Source of the DNA: an uncultured Clostridia bacterium
GTDB taxonomy: Bacteria; Bacillota; Clostridia; Christensenellales; UBA1242
Assembly (NCBI GenBank): GCA_947624105.1
Contig: CANQIX010000005.1
Location: 1-47,317 of the forward strand
DNA length: 47,317 nucleotides
Direction of reading: 5' to 3'
Shown here piece by piece: positions 7,208-13,991 of the stretch (the stretch's first letter is position 1; every line of letters starts with the position of its first letter). Under the pieces are notes generated by a model, which had not been told where the DNA came from, did not search any database, and saw only the letters and a list, made by a program, of their open reading frames with translations. The position numbers were made by a program, and so were the translations under genes.

Positions 7208-7228
7208 AGTGCCCTCCTAACAACTTTA

Positions 7229-7256
7229 ATTTTAGCATAATTTAAGAAAAAATCAA
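7229..7256 (-). promoter_or_regulatory. Promoter of the acidic-protein gene
   Basis: Minus strand TTGATT (7251-7256), 16-bp spacer, TAAAAT (7229-7234), followed by AGGAGGG before the ATG at 7207. Confidence 0.6.
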
Positions 7257-7275
7257 ATGAAAATTACTATATAAA

Positions 7276-7304
7276 TTGATTTTTTCGTCCAATGATGTTA
7301 AAAT
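7276..7304 (+). promoter_or_regulatory. Promoter of the DUF4364 gene
   Basis: TTGATT (7276-7281), 17-bp spacer, TAAAAT (7299-7304). The transcript would start about 10 nt before the ATG at 7321. Confidence 0.5.
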
Positions 7305-7320
7305 TCTTTATGGAGTTATT

Positions 7321-7854
7321 ATGAATTACGACGCAATTAACAACAAACTCATAATATTGTTTGTCTTAGACAAGATAGAGATGCCCCTCACCGAGATATC
7401 GCTTATCGAGATGTGTTCGGTTAAAAACAACTGGCTAAACTATATGGATTGCATCGAACTTCTTTCGCAACTTGTAGATTCAAAACTTATCTACAAAACG
7501 GAGTGCAAGGAGGGCGAAATGCGCTATACCCTTACAGTTGATGGCAGATCTTGTCTGTCGTATTTTTATAGGCGCATTCCTTATGAACTTCGCGAAGAAA
7601 TAACCGAATATACCAAAGCAAACAGAATGAACATCAAGATGTCGCAAGAATATTATGCTACCTACACCGATGCAGAAGACGGGTCCTACCTCATAACCCT
7701 GCGCATCTACGAAAATTTGATTGCAACTCCACTGTTTGAACTTAAAGTAAAAGCCCCAACAAGGCAGAGCGCTGAGGAGTGTTGCAAGAAGTGGAGGCAG
7801 AAAGCCCCAGCGCTGTATGAATATGTTTTTGACAACCTAATAAACACCGATTAA
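7321..7854 (+). CDS. DUF4364 family winged-helix-like protein
   Basis: 177 residues. MNYDAINNKLIILFVLDKIE is the characteristic opening of the DUF4364 family of Bacillota. The first 80 residues read as a winged helix (helix LTEISLIEMC, then NYMDCIELLSQLVDSKLIY, then a YTLTVDGRSCL wing), and the rest is an alpha/beta domain with a YLITLRIYEN core. Members are thought to be DNA-binding or accessory transcription proteins, but no target is known. The start is ATG 7321 with TGGAG 6 nt upstream. A longer in-frame TTG start at 7276 is rejected because it falls on the promoter. A strong terminator follows. Confidence 0.82.
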   Translation: MNYDAINNKLIILFVLDKIEMPLTEISLIEMCSVKNNWLNYMDCIELLSQLVDSKLIYKTECKEGEMRYTLTVDGRSCLSYFYRRIPYELREEITEYTKANRMNIKMSQEYYATYTDAEDGSYLITLRIYENLIATPLFELKVKAPTRQSAEECCKKWRQKAPALYEYVFDNLINTD

Positions 7855-7857
7855 ACA

Positions 7858-7886
7858 AAAAAACTTGCTTTTTAGCAAGTTTTTTC
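7858..7886 (+). terminator. Rho-independent terminator after the DUF4364 gene
   Basis: AACTTGCT pairs with AGCAAGTT around TTTT, flanked by an A-run and a T-run (7880-7885). Confidence 0.85.
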
Positions 7887-7914
7887 TGTATTTTTGCCTA
7901 TTTTTTTGCATTTT

Positions 7915-8001
7915 TTAATGTTCTGCCATTTTTTGCTTTTTATTTTTCTCTTTTGTCTTGCTGTAAACAACAATAATAACCACAGCAATAATTATAAGCA
8001 T
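7915..8001 (-). other. Possible 28-residue single-membrane-helix peptide or gene remnant
   Basis: A short minus-strand frame with ATG at 7999-8001 and TAA at 7915-7917. It encodes MLIIIAVVIIVVYSKTKEKN and a lysine-rich end (QKMAEH). A hydrophobic helix followed by a basic tail is not what random AT-rich DNA usually gives. No ribosome site is visible, and the frame runs upstream only a few codons (IWAIVAN) to a TGA. It may be a small membrane protein with an unusual start, a decayed gene, or chance. It is the only coding-like signal in the 264-bp gap 7855-8118. Confidence 0.25.
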
Positions 8002-8077
8002 ATTTGCAACAATCGCCCAAATTCAAAATATTATGGTAATTGTTCCATTAAAATTTGATGGTAAAATTTTGAGAAAT

Positions 8078-8095
8078 TGCCTTTACATAAAGGCA
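8078..8095. promoter_or_regulatory. Palindrome over the -35 of the ABC transporter promoter
   Basis: TGCCTTTA-CA-TAAAGGCA is a perfect 18-bp inverted repeat covering the -35 hexamer (8082-8087). That position suits a repressor operator. No regulator gene is next to it apart from DUF4364 upstream. Confidence 0.45.
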
Positions 8096-8110
8096 TTATT
8101 TTGTTATAAT
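8082..8110 (+). promoter_or_regulatory. Promoter of the ABC transporter operon, predicted leaderless
   Basis: TTTACA (8082-8087), 17-bp spacer, TATAAT (8105-8110). The start codon is at 8119, only 8 nt after the -10, so the mRNA should begin within about two bases of the ATG. No ribosome site is present. Confidence 0.75.
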
Positions 8111-8118
8111 ATATAAGT

Positions 8119-9075
8119 ATGAAGAACAGCCAACCAAAAGAAGAGTTACTTAGAGTAGAAAACCTATCCGTTCTAGTTAACAAAAAATTCTTGGTTCAAG
8201 ATGTCTCTCTTAGTTTAAACAAGGGAGAAATACTAGGCATCGTAGGCAAAAACTCATCTGGAAAAACAAGTCTTATTAAGGCTATTGTCCGCGCACTTCC
8301 TATCTCCGAAGGCGAGGTATATTTTGATGGCAAGGTTGTTTACAAAGACAAGCAAGAGATTGACAGCAGTTACGTTGCAGACATAAACACCGCACTCGAC
8401 CCACCTATGTTCTATAAGTGGCAAACTGTGCTTGAAAATATCAAATTTATCGCAAATTTTAAAACAAATTACAGTCAAGAAGAAGTTTACGAACTTTTGA
8501 AAGAGTTTGACTTATTCAAAAAAAGACACACAAGAGTTATGAAATTGACATACTTTGAAAAGAAAAAGATGTCGCTTTTGTTGTGCCTTATTTCCTCGCC
8601 AAAACTTATCATTCTTGACGAACCATTTAGAGGATTAGACGACGACACAATCACCAAATTTAAGCACAAACTTCAAGCACTTGTCGCCCACGGAACTGGA
8701 GTCCTTATCGTGTCGAACGACTTTAAGAATATGAAAGCGATGTGCTCGAACGTTTTGTTTATGGAAAACAGACAAATAAAAGCGTCGCTCGATGCAAAAG
8801 AGATAAGCAAATTTAAACGACTTGACAACTACACATATATTCGAACAAAATATCCTCATTACGCCGCACAACTCATAAAAAACTGCTACAGAATCGGCGT
8901 AAAAATTATGGGTAACAGAGTTCTGCTTATGAACGCAACCGAAGAGCAAGTTTCCAGCATAATTAGGTTTTTAACTGACAAAAAATTTATAATCTACGAT
9001 ATTGGGCAGTTAACAAACGAAGCAGAAGAAATCTTCGCCTCACTGACTCCTAACTTTAGGGAGGAAGAAAAATGA
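8119..9075 (+). CDS. ABC transporter ATP-binding protein with degenerate motifs
   Basis: 318 residues: an ABC ATPase domain (about 10-220) plus a roughly 95-residue extension. Walker A GKNSSGKT (43-50) and Walker B LIILDEP (163-169, catalytic Glu 168) are intact. The signature that should read LSGGQ is LTYFEKKK (143-150), the Q-loop region lacks a clear Gln, and the switch histidine is Asn (VSND, Asn 200). It may bind ATP but hydrolyse it poorly, or its homodimer may act by unusual contacts (inference). The stop overlaps the permease start by 4 nt. The gene lacks a ribosome site and is probably read from a leaderless mRNA. Substrate unknown. Confidence 0.85.
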   Translation: MKNSQPKEELLRVENLSVLVNKKFLVQDVSLSLNKGEILGIVGKNSSGKTSLIKAIVRALPISEGEVYFDGKVVYKDKQEIDSSYVADINTALDPPMFYKWQTVLENIKFIANFKTNYSQEEVYELLKEFDLFKKRHTRVMKLTYFEKKKMSLLLCLISSPKLIILDEPFRGLDDDTITKFKHKLQALVAHGTGVLIVSNDFKNMKAMCSNVLFMENRQIKASLDAKEISKFKRLDNYTYIRTKYPHYAAQLIKNCYRIGVKIMGNRVLLMNATEEQVSSIIRFLTDKKFIIYDIGQLTNEAEEIFASLTPNFREEEK

Positions 9076-10733
9076 AAACTTTAAAGATTGCCTTCCAAGA
9101 TTTCAAACGTTTAATATTCAACCCAATAACACTGATTTCCCTTGCTATTTCGGCAGTAATCTTCATTTCAATGGGTTTCTTTTTCAAACCAGTAATAGTT
9201 GAAGGCGTATCTTTAAGTTATCAAAGTGCAGCAAGCACAACCGAACTTTACAAAAACTTCACTGCGTCTGCAACTGTTGAAGATTCAAAAGCAAACCTTG
9301 ATGCCCTAATATCCGAAAACTCCCGCATCTTGGCAGCACACCGCTCAACTACTTTGGCAGAAGAGTATGAAGATTTGCAAGTAAACATCAACAAACTTCT
9401 GGGAAGAATAGACTTATCTCAATCGAGTAGCAGCAGAATCCCTCAGTCTACCTTTAACATTGATGTAAACACAGTAAATAACCTTGGACAGTTTATCGAA
9501 GAGATAAAAAACTATCCAATGTATGAAATGAATTTCTACATATCAAATGTCGACTTTAAGATTGCCGAAGATTTGTATGCCGGCTTGTCGGCAGAGTTTT
9601 ATGCGCGCACCGACTATATGCAAGCCTATAAGAATTGCTTAAAATATGTCGACCTTTGTGAGAGATTTGACAGCACACAAGGCCAAACGCTTTTGAATGC
9701 CCCAGCAATGAATAGATTGCAAACTCTTTATGTAACCAACGTTCAAACAAAACTTGACAACATTTTAAGTAAGATAAACGAGTTAAACTCGCAGCCTCAA
9801 AGCGCGTCAACTTTTAAAGATATGACAAGCCTTATTCTCAACTATAAATACCAAACAAAGATGGCAAACGACGGACTTAAAGCGGAACTTCATTTGATAT
9901 TTGCAGATGCCCTTAGAAACTATGGAAATATCTACAACTTCACAAAGCAAAACAGCAGCGAGGCAGAAAACACTACTATTCTTGCTAAGTATGTTTTGGC
10001 AGAGGAAAGTTTGTATTATGCCGACTATCAAACTGCAATGAGTTTCAATCGCGTAACCGGAAAAATAAGCGCCTATGATGTAACCTACACCCTTATGTGC
10101 ATCGTTGGACTTATCACAATCTGCATCGGCATTTACTTTGCATACCGCCTATATGGTGAAGACAGAGTAAATGGTAAGATGGATATGGTTTTGACGCAAA
10201 ACGTATCATTTAACAACGTGTTCACCGGAAAGTTTATCGCAATTCTTCTAAGCACGCTTTTGCTTCTTGTTGTCTTCTTTGCGCTGTTCTTAGGCTCTGG
10301 CTTTATGATGTATGGCGGAACTTTCTCAAACATTCTCGCCGTTTATAACCTTAGTTCTGCGTATAAGATAAATCCAATCGCCTACCTACTTTTGAAACTT
10401 GCGTGCGTGGAACTTGAAGTGCTGTTCTATGTGATTCTTACAATCTTCCTTATGAACATCACGCGTCATTTCAAAATTATGCTTATCGTCGGTTACAGCG
10501 TCGCCCTTATTGCGTTTTTATGCAATATGTTCTTAAGCGGAATATTTGTTTACACCTTACTTCCATTTGTTCACACCAATTTGTTCTCATTCTTTGGCGG
10601 TGCAACAAGTTCGATAGGATTTTTAAACACAATGTTCATCGCAAACGGAAACATCTACATTTCGATGCTATATTACCTAATCATCACAGTCGCCTTCTAC
10701 AACTTCACAAAGCAGTTGTTTAGAAGAAACTAA
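9072..10733 (+). CDS. ABC-2-type transporter permease
   Basis: 553 residues with one N-terminal membrane helix (about 16-36), a large extracytoplasmic helical region (about 40-335) and a C-terminal membrane block of about six helices starting at YTLMCIVGLITICIGIYFAY. This is the YhgE/ABC-2 layout, in which the first helix is separated from the rest by an outside domain. It pairs with the ATPase just upstream (ATGA overlap at 9072-9075; GGGAGG ribosome site). A half-matching cytoplasmic loop, GEDRVNGKMDMVLTQNVS, precedes the second helix as in other ABC-2 permeases. The cargo cannot be deduced; such pairs commonly export lipids, peptides or drugs. Confidence 0.82.
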   Translation: MKTLKIAFQDFKRLIFNPITLISLAISAVIFISMGFFFKPVIVEGVSLSYQSAASTTELYKNFTASATVEDSKANLDALISENSRILAAHRSTTLAEEYEDLQVNINKLLGRIDLSQSSSSRIPQSTFNIDVNTVNNLGQFIEEIKNYPMYEMNFYISNVDFKIAEDLYAGLSAEFYARTDYMQAYKNCLKYVDLCERFDSTQGQTLLNAPAMNRLQTLYVTNVQTKLDNILSKINELNSQPQSASTFKDMTSLILNYKYQTKMANDGLKAELHLIFADALRNYGNIYNFTKQNSSEAENTTILAKYVLAEESLYYADYQTAMSFNRVTGKISAYDVTYTLMCIVGLITICIGIYFAYRLYGEDRVNGKMDMVLTQNVSFNNVFTGKFIAILLSTLLLLVVFFALFLGSGFMMYGGTFSNILAVYNLSSAYKINPIAYLLLKLACVELEVLFYVILTIFLMNITRHFKIMLIVGYSVALIAFLCNMFLSGIFVYTLLPFVHTNLFSFFGGATSSIGFLNTMFIANGNIYISMLYYLIITVAFYNFTKQLFRRN

Positions 10734-10743
10734 TATCTTTGTG

Positions 10744-10790
10744 CAATTTCACGGCGTGGCATATAATGATATGTGCTTGCTGTGAAATTG
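10744..10790 (+). terminator. Terminator hairpin after the ABC transporter operon
   Basis: CAATTTCAC (10744-10752) pairs with GTGAAATTG (10782-10790) around a 29-nt loop that holds its own small CATAT/ATATG stem, then TTTATTTTATTT. Confidence 0.6.
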
Positions 10791-10800
10791 TTTATTTTAT

Positions 10801-10829
10801 TTGCAATAAGCACGCGCAAGTGATATAAT
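10801..10829 (+). promoter_or_regulatory. Promoter of the DegV gene
   Basis: TTGCAA (10801-10806), 17-bp spacer, TATAAT (10824-10829), then GAAAGGA and ATG 10852. Confidence 0.75.
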
Positions 10830-10851
10830 TTTTAAGAGAAAGGACGTAAAT

Positions 10852-11688
10852 ATGAAATATAAAATTGTAACTGACGCATCTGTAGATATCGATGAAGAAA
10901 TTGTAAAAAAATATGATATATCCATACTTCCAATCGAAGTGAATTTTGATGGTGAGTTGTTCCCAGAGGGACTCCCTCACGACGAGTTTTATGCCAAACT
11001 TAAATCGACCAACATAATTCCAAAAACTTGTCAACCAAATCAATTCAAATTTGAAACCGCCCTAACACCTTACTGCAACAAAGCAGATTGGTTTGTTATC
11101 ACGGTTGTTATTTCATCAAATCTTGCCGGAACTATCTCCCAAGCAAACAACGCGGTTGAAGCACTTAAAATGAAAAACGTTTATATCTGCGACTCACAAC
11201 TTACAACCTTTGCGCAAGGTGCTTTGATTACCGCCCTATTAAAATATATCGACGATGGCGATAGAACACCTGAAGAGGTAATAAACGAAGTTGAAAGATT
11301 AAAGGGCAAGATAAAACTCTACGCCGCAATCGACGACCTAAAATTTTTAAAGCACGGTGGAAGAATAAATGCCGCCCAAGCAGTTATTGGAACTGTGCTT
11401 GGAGTTAAGCCAATTGTAACAATTGAAAACGGAAAAGTTGCCAACTGTGCAAAAAAGCGTGGCGAACAAGTAAACTTGTTTATGCTTGAAAAAGCACAAG
11501 AGCGCGACAAGAATTACCCAATCTATTTTGGATATACTGACGACAAATCAAAGGCACAAAAGTTTGTCGAAAAATATGCTGACAAACTTAAAGTTGACCC
11601 AAATAATGTCGAATATCACGGAATCGGTTGTGTTGTTGGAACACACGTTGGGCCTGGCGTTTATGGAATCGTTTATTTTGAAAAATAA
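10852..11688 (+). CDS. DegV family fatty-acid-binding protein
   Basis: 278 residues, the usual DegV length. It starts MKYKIVTDASVDIDEEIVKK, matching the family's TDS-type opening. TCQPNQFKFETAL and the lipid-head-group motif ISSNLAGTISQANNA follow in order, then KFLKHGGRINAAQAVIGTVL and a final GIGCVVGTHVGPGVYGIVYF. In Bacillota, DegV-fold (FakB) proteins hold an acyl chain and present it to the kinase FakA to make acyl-phosphate for phospholipid synthesis. No fakA is in view, so FakB function is inferred from family only. It is monocistronic, with its own promoter and a shared bidirectional terminator. Confidence 0.93.
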   Translation: MKYKIVTDASVDIDEEIVKKYDISILPIEVNFDGELFPEGLPHDEFYAKLKSTNIIPKTCQPNQFKFETALTPYCNKADWFVITVVISSNLAGTISQANNAVEALKMKNVYICDSQLTTFAQGALITALLKYIDDGDRTPEEVINEVERLKGKIKLYAAIDDLKFLKHGGRINAAQAVIGTVLGVKPIVTIENGKVANCAKKRGEQVNLFMLEKAQERDKNYPIYFGYTDDKSKAQKFVEKYADKLKVDPNNVEYHGIGCVVGTHVGPGVYGIVYFEK

Positions 11689-11742
11689 CAAAAAATAAGC
11701 AAAAAACACGATTTTTTAAGAAAAAACATTAAAAAATAAGCA

Positions 11743-11770
11743 AAAAGAGGGTTTTAATCGCCCTCTTTTT
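11743..11770. terminator. Bidirectional terminator between degV and the minDE operon
   Basis: AAAGAGGG pairs with CCCTCTTT around a 9-nt loop, with A- and T-runs on both sides. Rightward it serves the DegV gene; leftward it lies at the end of the min operon and overlaps the last codons of the possible small gene at 11754-11861. The copy AAAAAATAAGCAAAAA occurs twice just upstream (near 11692 and 11731). Confidence 0.8.
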
Positions 11771-11861
11771 TATTTTTGTTCTCTAACTTTTTCAAGATAT
11801 TTTCTCGCTCTGCCTTTTCACTTCGCTTAAAATACCACAACTCGCACATCTTTTTAAACAT
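11754..11861 (-). CDS. Possible small basic protein downstream of minE
   Basis: A 35-codon frame whose ATG (11859-11861) overlaps the minE stop region (reading TATGTTTAA). It encodes MFKKMCELWYFKRSEKAERE and a lysine-rich amphipathic end (KKLENKNKKEGD). The stop at 11754-11756 lies inside the terminator hairpin. The overlap with minE and a helical, strongly charged composition favour a real, translationally coupled product; GGGAG about 12 nt upstream is a weak ribosome site. It could instead be chance in the trailer. It resembles no family I know. Confidence 0.4.
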   Translation of the reverse strand: MFKKMCELWYFKRSEKAERENILKKLENKNKKEGD

Positions 11862-12075
11862 ACTGACAACGCACTCCCATCGGCTTTATTCTGCTTGCAA
11901 CCACCTCGATGTTAAAGACAAAAAACTCGCCGTCCTTTCTATATCTTATGACAACTCCATCGTCGATTATTAAATAATTTTTTAAGACGGCAGTTATCTC
12001 GCTTTTTAACATATTCGTTACCACGTTGATGTTTTGAAATTTATCTCTTACCAAAACTTCGCTTAAAATTTCCAT
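11854..12075 (-). CDS. minE: Cell division topological specificity factor MinE
   Basis: 73 residues, about the usual MinE size (80-90). The N-terminal part (VRDKFQNINVVTNMLKSEI) corresponds to the MinD-contact region, and the C-terminal beta part carries the family pattern VLKNYLIIDDGVVIRYRKDG and FFVFNIEVV. MinE stimulates MinD ATPase to make the oscillating pole-to-pole gradient that confines division to mid-cell. The start is ATG 12075, chosen because AGGAGGAGT lies directly upstream. A longer in-frame extension overlapping minD is rejected. It starts 7 nt after the minD stop, with the ribosome site on that stop codon. No minC is visible in the window. Confidence 0.82.
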   Translation of the reverse strand: MEILSEVLVRDKFQNINVVTNMLKSEITAVLKNYLIIDDGVVIRYRKDGEFFVFNIEVVASRIKPMGVRCQYV

Positions 12076-12082
12076 ACTCCTC

Positions 12083-12868
12083 CTAAACGTGCTTTTTGAT
12101 GCTACGCTTGATGTAGCCCAAAAGTCCACGATACTTATAGGTGCAATCGTATATCTTTCTGCTGCCGTTATGTATGTTTTCGGCAAGCAAAGTAAACGCC
12201 CTTGCACTTTCGCTGTCGGTGAGTATTCTTCCGTTTGATTTGCAAATCGAATCGTCCTCTGGCACAATCCCAACAAGTGGAATATGCATCGCCTTCACAA
12301 TGCTTTCGATGTTTATCATTTCGCCAGAGAGCAAAAGATCTCCTCTCATTCGGTTTATCACAAGCGATTTGCTTTCGATGTTGTAAGAATTTAAGATAGA
12401 TAAAACCTTGTCTGCATCACGCAAACTTGAAAGGTGCGGAGTAACAACAACAATCGCCTCATTTGCCGGAAAAACTGCCCTTTGAAAGCCAAGTTCCACC
12501 CCAGCCGGACAATCGAGCAGAATATAATCAAACGAGTGATCTATGATGTCTGTGATGTTTTTAATATGCTCGCCGGTAATTTTGTTTGACGAATAGGAAT
12601 GAGAGGACGGCAAAAGATAGAGCGACGGATAGTTTAAGTCTTGCACAAACGCTTGCCTAACGCGGCACTTTCCACTTACAACGTCGACAATGTCAAACAC
12701 AACCTGTTTTTCAACACCCATAACGACATCTAAGTTGTTTAGTCCAATATCAACATCAATCATCGCAACGCGGAAGCCAAGCCTAGACAAATAGACTCCA
12801 AGATTAGCACAAACGGTCGTCTTTCCAACGCCACCTTTTCCACTTGTTATAACGATTTTTCTTGCCAT
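12083..12868 (-). CDS. minD: Septum site-determining ATPase MinD
   Basis: 261 residues. The deviant Walker A is KGGVGKTT with the preceding ITSG (residues 7-17), Walker B-like DVDIGLNNLD lies near residue 40, YILLDCPAGVE near 120, and the C-terminus ends in an amphipathic helix rich in Lys/Arg with GLLGYIKRSIKK, the membrane-targeting sequence. MinD binds membrane with ATP and recruits MinC and MinE. The start is ATG 12868 (MARKIVIT) with GAGG 8 nt upstream, rather than TTG 12880. The gene follows a terminator after the MreB-like gene and is co-transcribed with minE. Confidence 0.95.
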   Translation of the reverse strand: MARKIVITSGKGGVGKTTVCANLGVYLSRLGFRVAMIDVDIGLNNLDVVMGVEKQVVFDIVDVVSGKCRVRQAFVQDLNYPSLYLLPSSHSYSSNKITGEHIKNITDIIDHSFDYILLDCPAGVELGFQRAVFPANEAIVVVTPHLSSLRDADKVLSILNSYNIESKSLVINRMRGDLLLSGEMINIESIVKAMHIPLVGIVPEDDSICKSNGRILTDSESARAFTLLAENIHNGSRKIYDCTYKYRGLLGYIKRSIKKHV

Positions 12869-12921
12869 TTCAAACCTCAAATAAAGTTTAAATCAATTTG
12901 TGGCGTTTGTTATAAAAAAAT

Positions 12922-12954
12922 AATGTTAGATTTTATCGAAAAAAATCTAACATT
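12922..12954 (-). terminator. Terminator between the MreB-like gene and minD
   Basis: AATGTTAGATTTT pairs with AAAATCTAACATT (with a small internal asymmetry), and on the minus strand the run ATTTTTTTAT follows. It ends the ferredoxin-to-MreB transcript 28 bp after its last stop codon. Confidence 0.8.
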
Positions 12955-12981
12955 GTTGAATTTGTTGTCTTTAATTTATCT

Positions 12982-13983
12982 TTACAACTTGTTGATGATT
13001 CCAGAAAGAAGCAAATGATCGGACAAAAGTTTCCCTGCGCCCAAAATTGTTGCATAATCCATATCCGAAGCAAGTTGAACTGGATAATTTAGGTGCTTTT
13101 TAAGGTAATTTTCAAGGCCTTGCATCTTTGCTGCACCGCCGGTTATTAAAATTTTGTTGTTGATTATGTCGGTAACAATTTCTGGAGGAAGAGTGTTTAT
13201 TGTCGTTTCAATTCCTTTAATTATCTCGTCATAAAATGGTCTTATTGCCGATTTTAAGTTTTCGGAGTAAATTATCATTGTTTTTGGCGATTTTGTTTTG
13301 ACGTCTACCCCTGTAACTTCCATATTAAGCATATCATTGTCGAACAAACTTCCAACTTCGTTCTTCAAAGTTTCTGCGGTTGGCAATCCAATCAAAAGTT
13401 CCTCGCTATAAGCCATATAGTTCACAATCGACGCATCGATGGACTTGCCACCAACTGAAAGGGTTGCACCCTTTATGATGTTGGACATATTGATAACTGC
13501 AATATCTGTGTATGCGCCACCGATGTCCACCACCATATTGACGGTTGATCCATCAATCTTTCTCCCTTCGCCTACGCAAGAGCAGATTATCGCTGGAATG
13601 AGTTCTACATATCCCATATTTGCGCCTTCGCAAGCACGCAAGATGTTTTCTTTTTCGCGTGCAGTAAGCCCACAAGGAGTGAGGAAAAGCACGTCATCTT
13701 CATACTCTTTATAGCCAACTTTCGACAAGAAGTATTTTAGCAAAACAACGCTGTATTCATAGTTTGAATGTTCTCCATAGATGCAAGGGGTAAAAGTTTC
13801 GATGTTTTCCTTTGTTTTTCCAACTAATTTTCTTGCTTCAGAGCCAAGCGCAATAACTTTATATCCATCTTCTGTTGGTTCAGCGGCAACAAGAGTAGGT
13901 TCTTTTAATGCAAGCCCCTGCCCTTTAATATATATGTTTGTGTAGCCTCCGCCAACTTCAATTGCATACTTAAACTTTTTCAT
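12982..13983 (-). CDS. MreB-like bacterial actin
   Basis: 333 residues, the usual MreB length (about 335-345). The actin ATPase motifs are present in order: phosphate-1 IEVGGGYTNIYIKGQG (MreB normally has DLGT), the KEPTLVA segment, phosphate-2 MVVDIGGAYTDIAVI (about 168-182), the MreB-like VGGKSIDASIVNYM, and the adenosine motif ILITGGAAKMQGLENYL. It forms membrane-bound filaments that guide wall synthesis. The first motif lacks the usual Asp (it reads EVGGG), so it may be a divergent MreB paralogue rather than the main one. Genes mreC and mreD are not next to it; instead it follows an HtrA-like gene by 8 nt. I leave the symbol empty because of the divergence. Confidence 0.82.
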   Translation of the reverse strand: MKKFKYAIEVGGGYTNIYIKGQGLALKEPTLVAAEPTEDGYKVIALGSEARKLVGKTKENIETFTPCIYGEHSNYEYSVVLLKYFLSKVGYKEYEDDVLFLTPCGLTAREKENILRACEGANMGYVELIPAIICSCVGEGRKIDGSTVNMVVDIGGAYTDIAVINMSNIIKGATLSVGGKSIDASIVNYMAYSEELLIGLPTAETLKNEVGSLFDNDMLNMEVTGVDVKTKSPKTMIIYSENLKSAIRPFYDEIIKGIETTINTLPPEIVTDIINNKILITGGAAKMQGLENYLKKHLNYPVQLASDMDYATILGAGKLLSDHLLLSGIINKL

Positions 13984-13991
13984 ATCTCACC

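Noticed and set aside
7276-7320. Longer start (TTG 7276) for the DUF4364 gene
   Set aside because: It coincides with the -35 hexamer, and the family's conserved N-terminus begins at ATG 7321 with a ribosome site.
12076-12276. N-terminal extension of minE overlapping minD
   Set aside because: The residues are not MinE-like and the ribosome site AGGAGGAG sits at ATG 12075.
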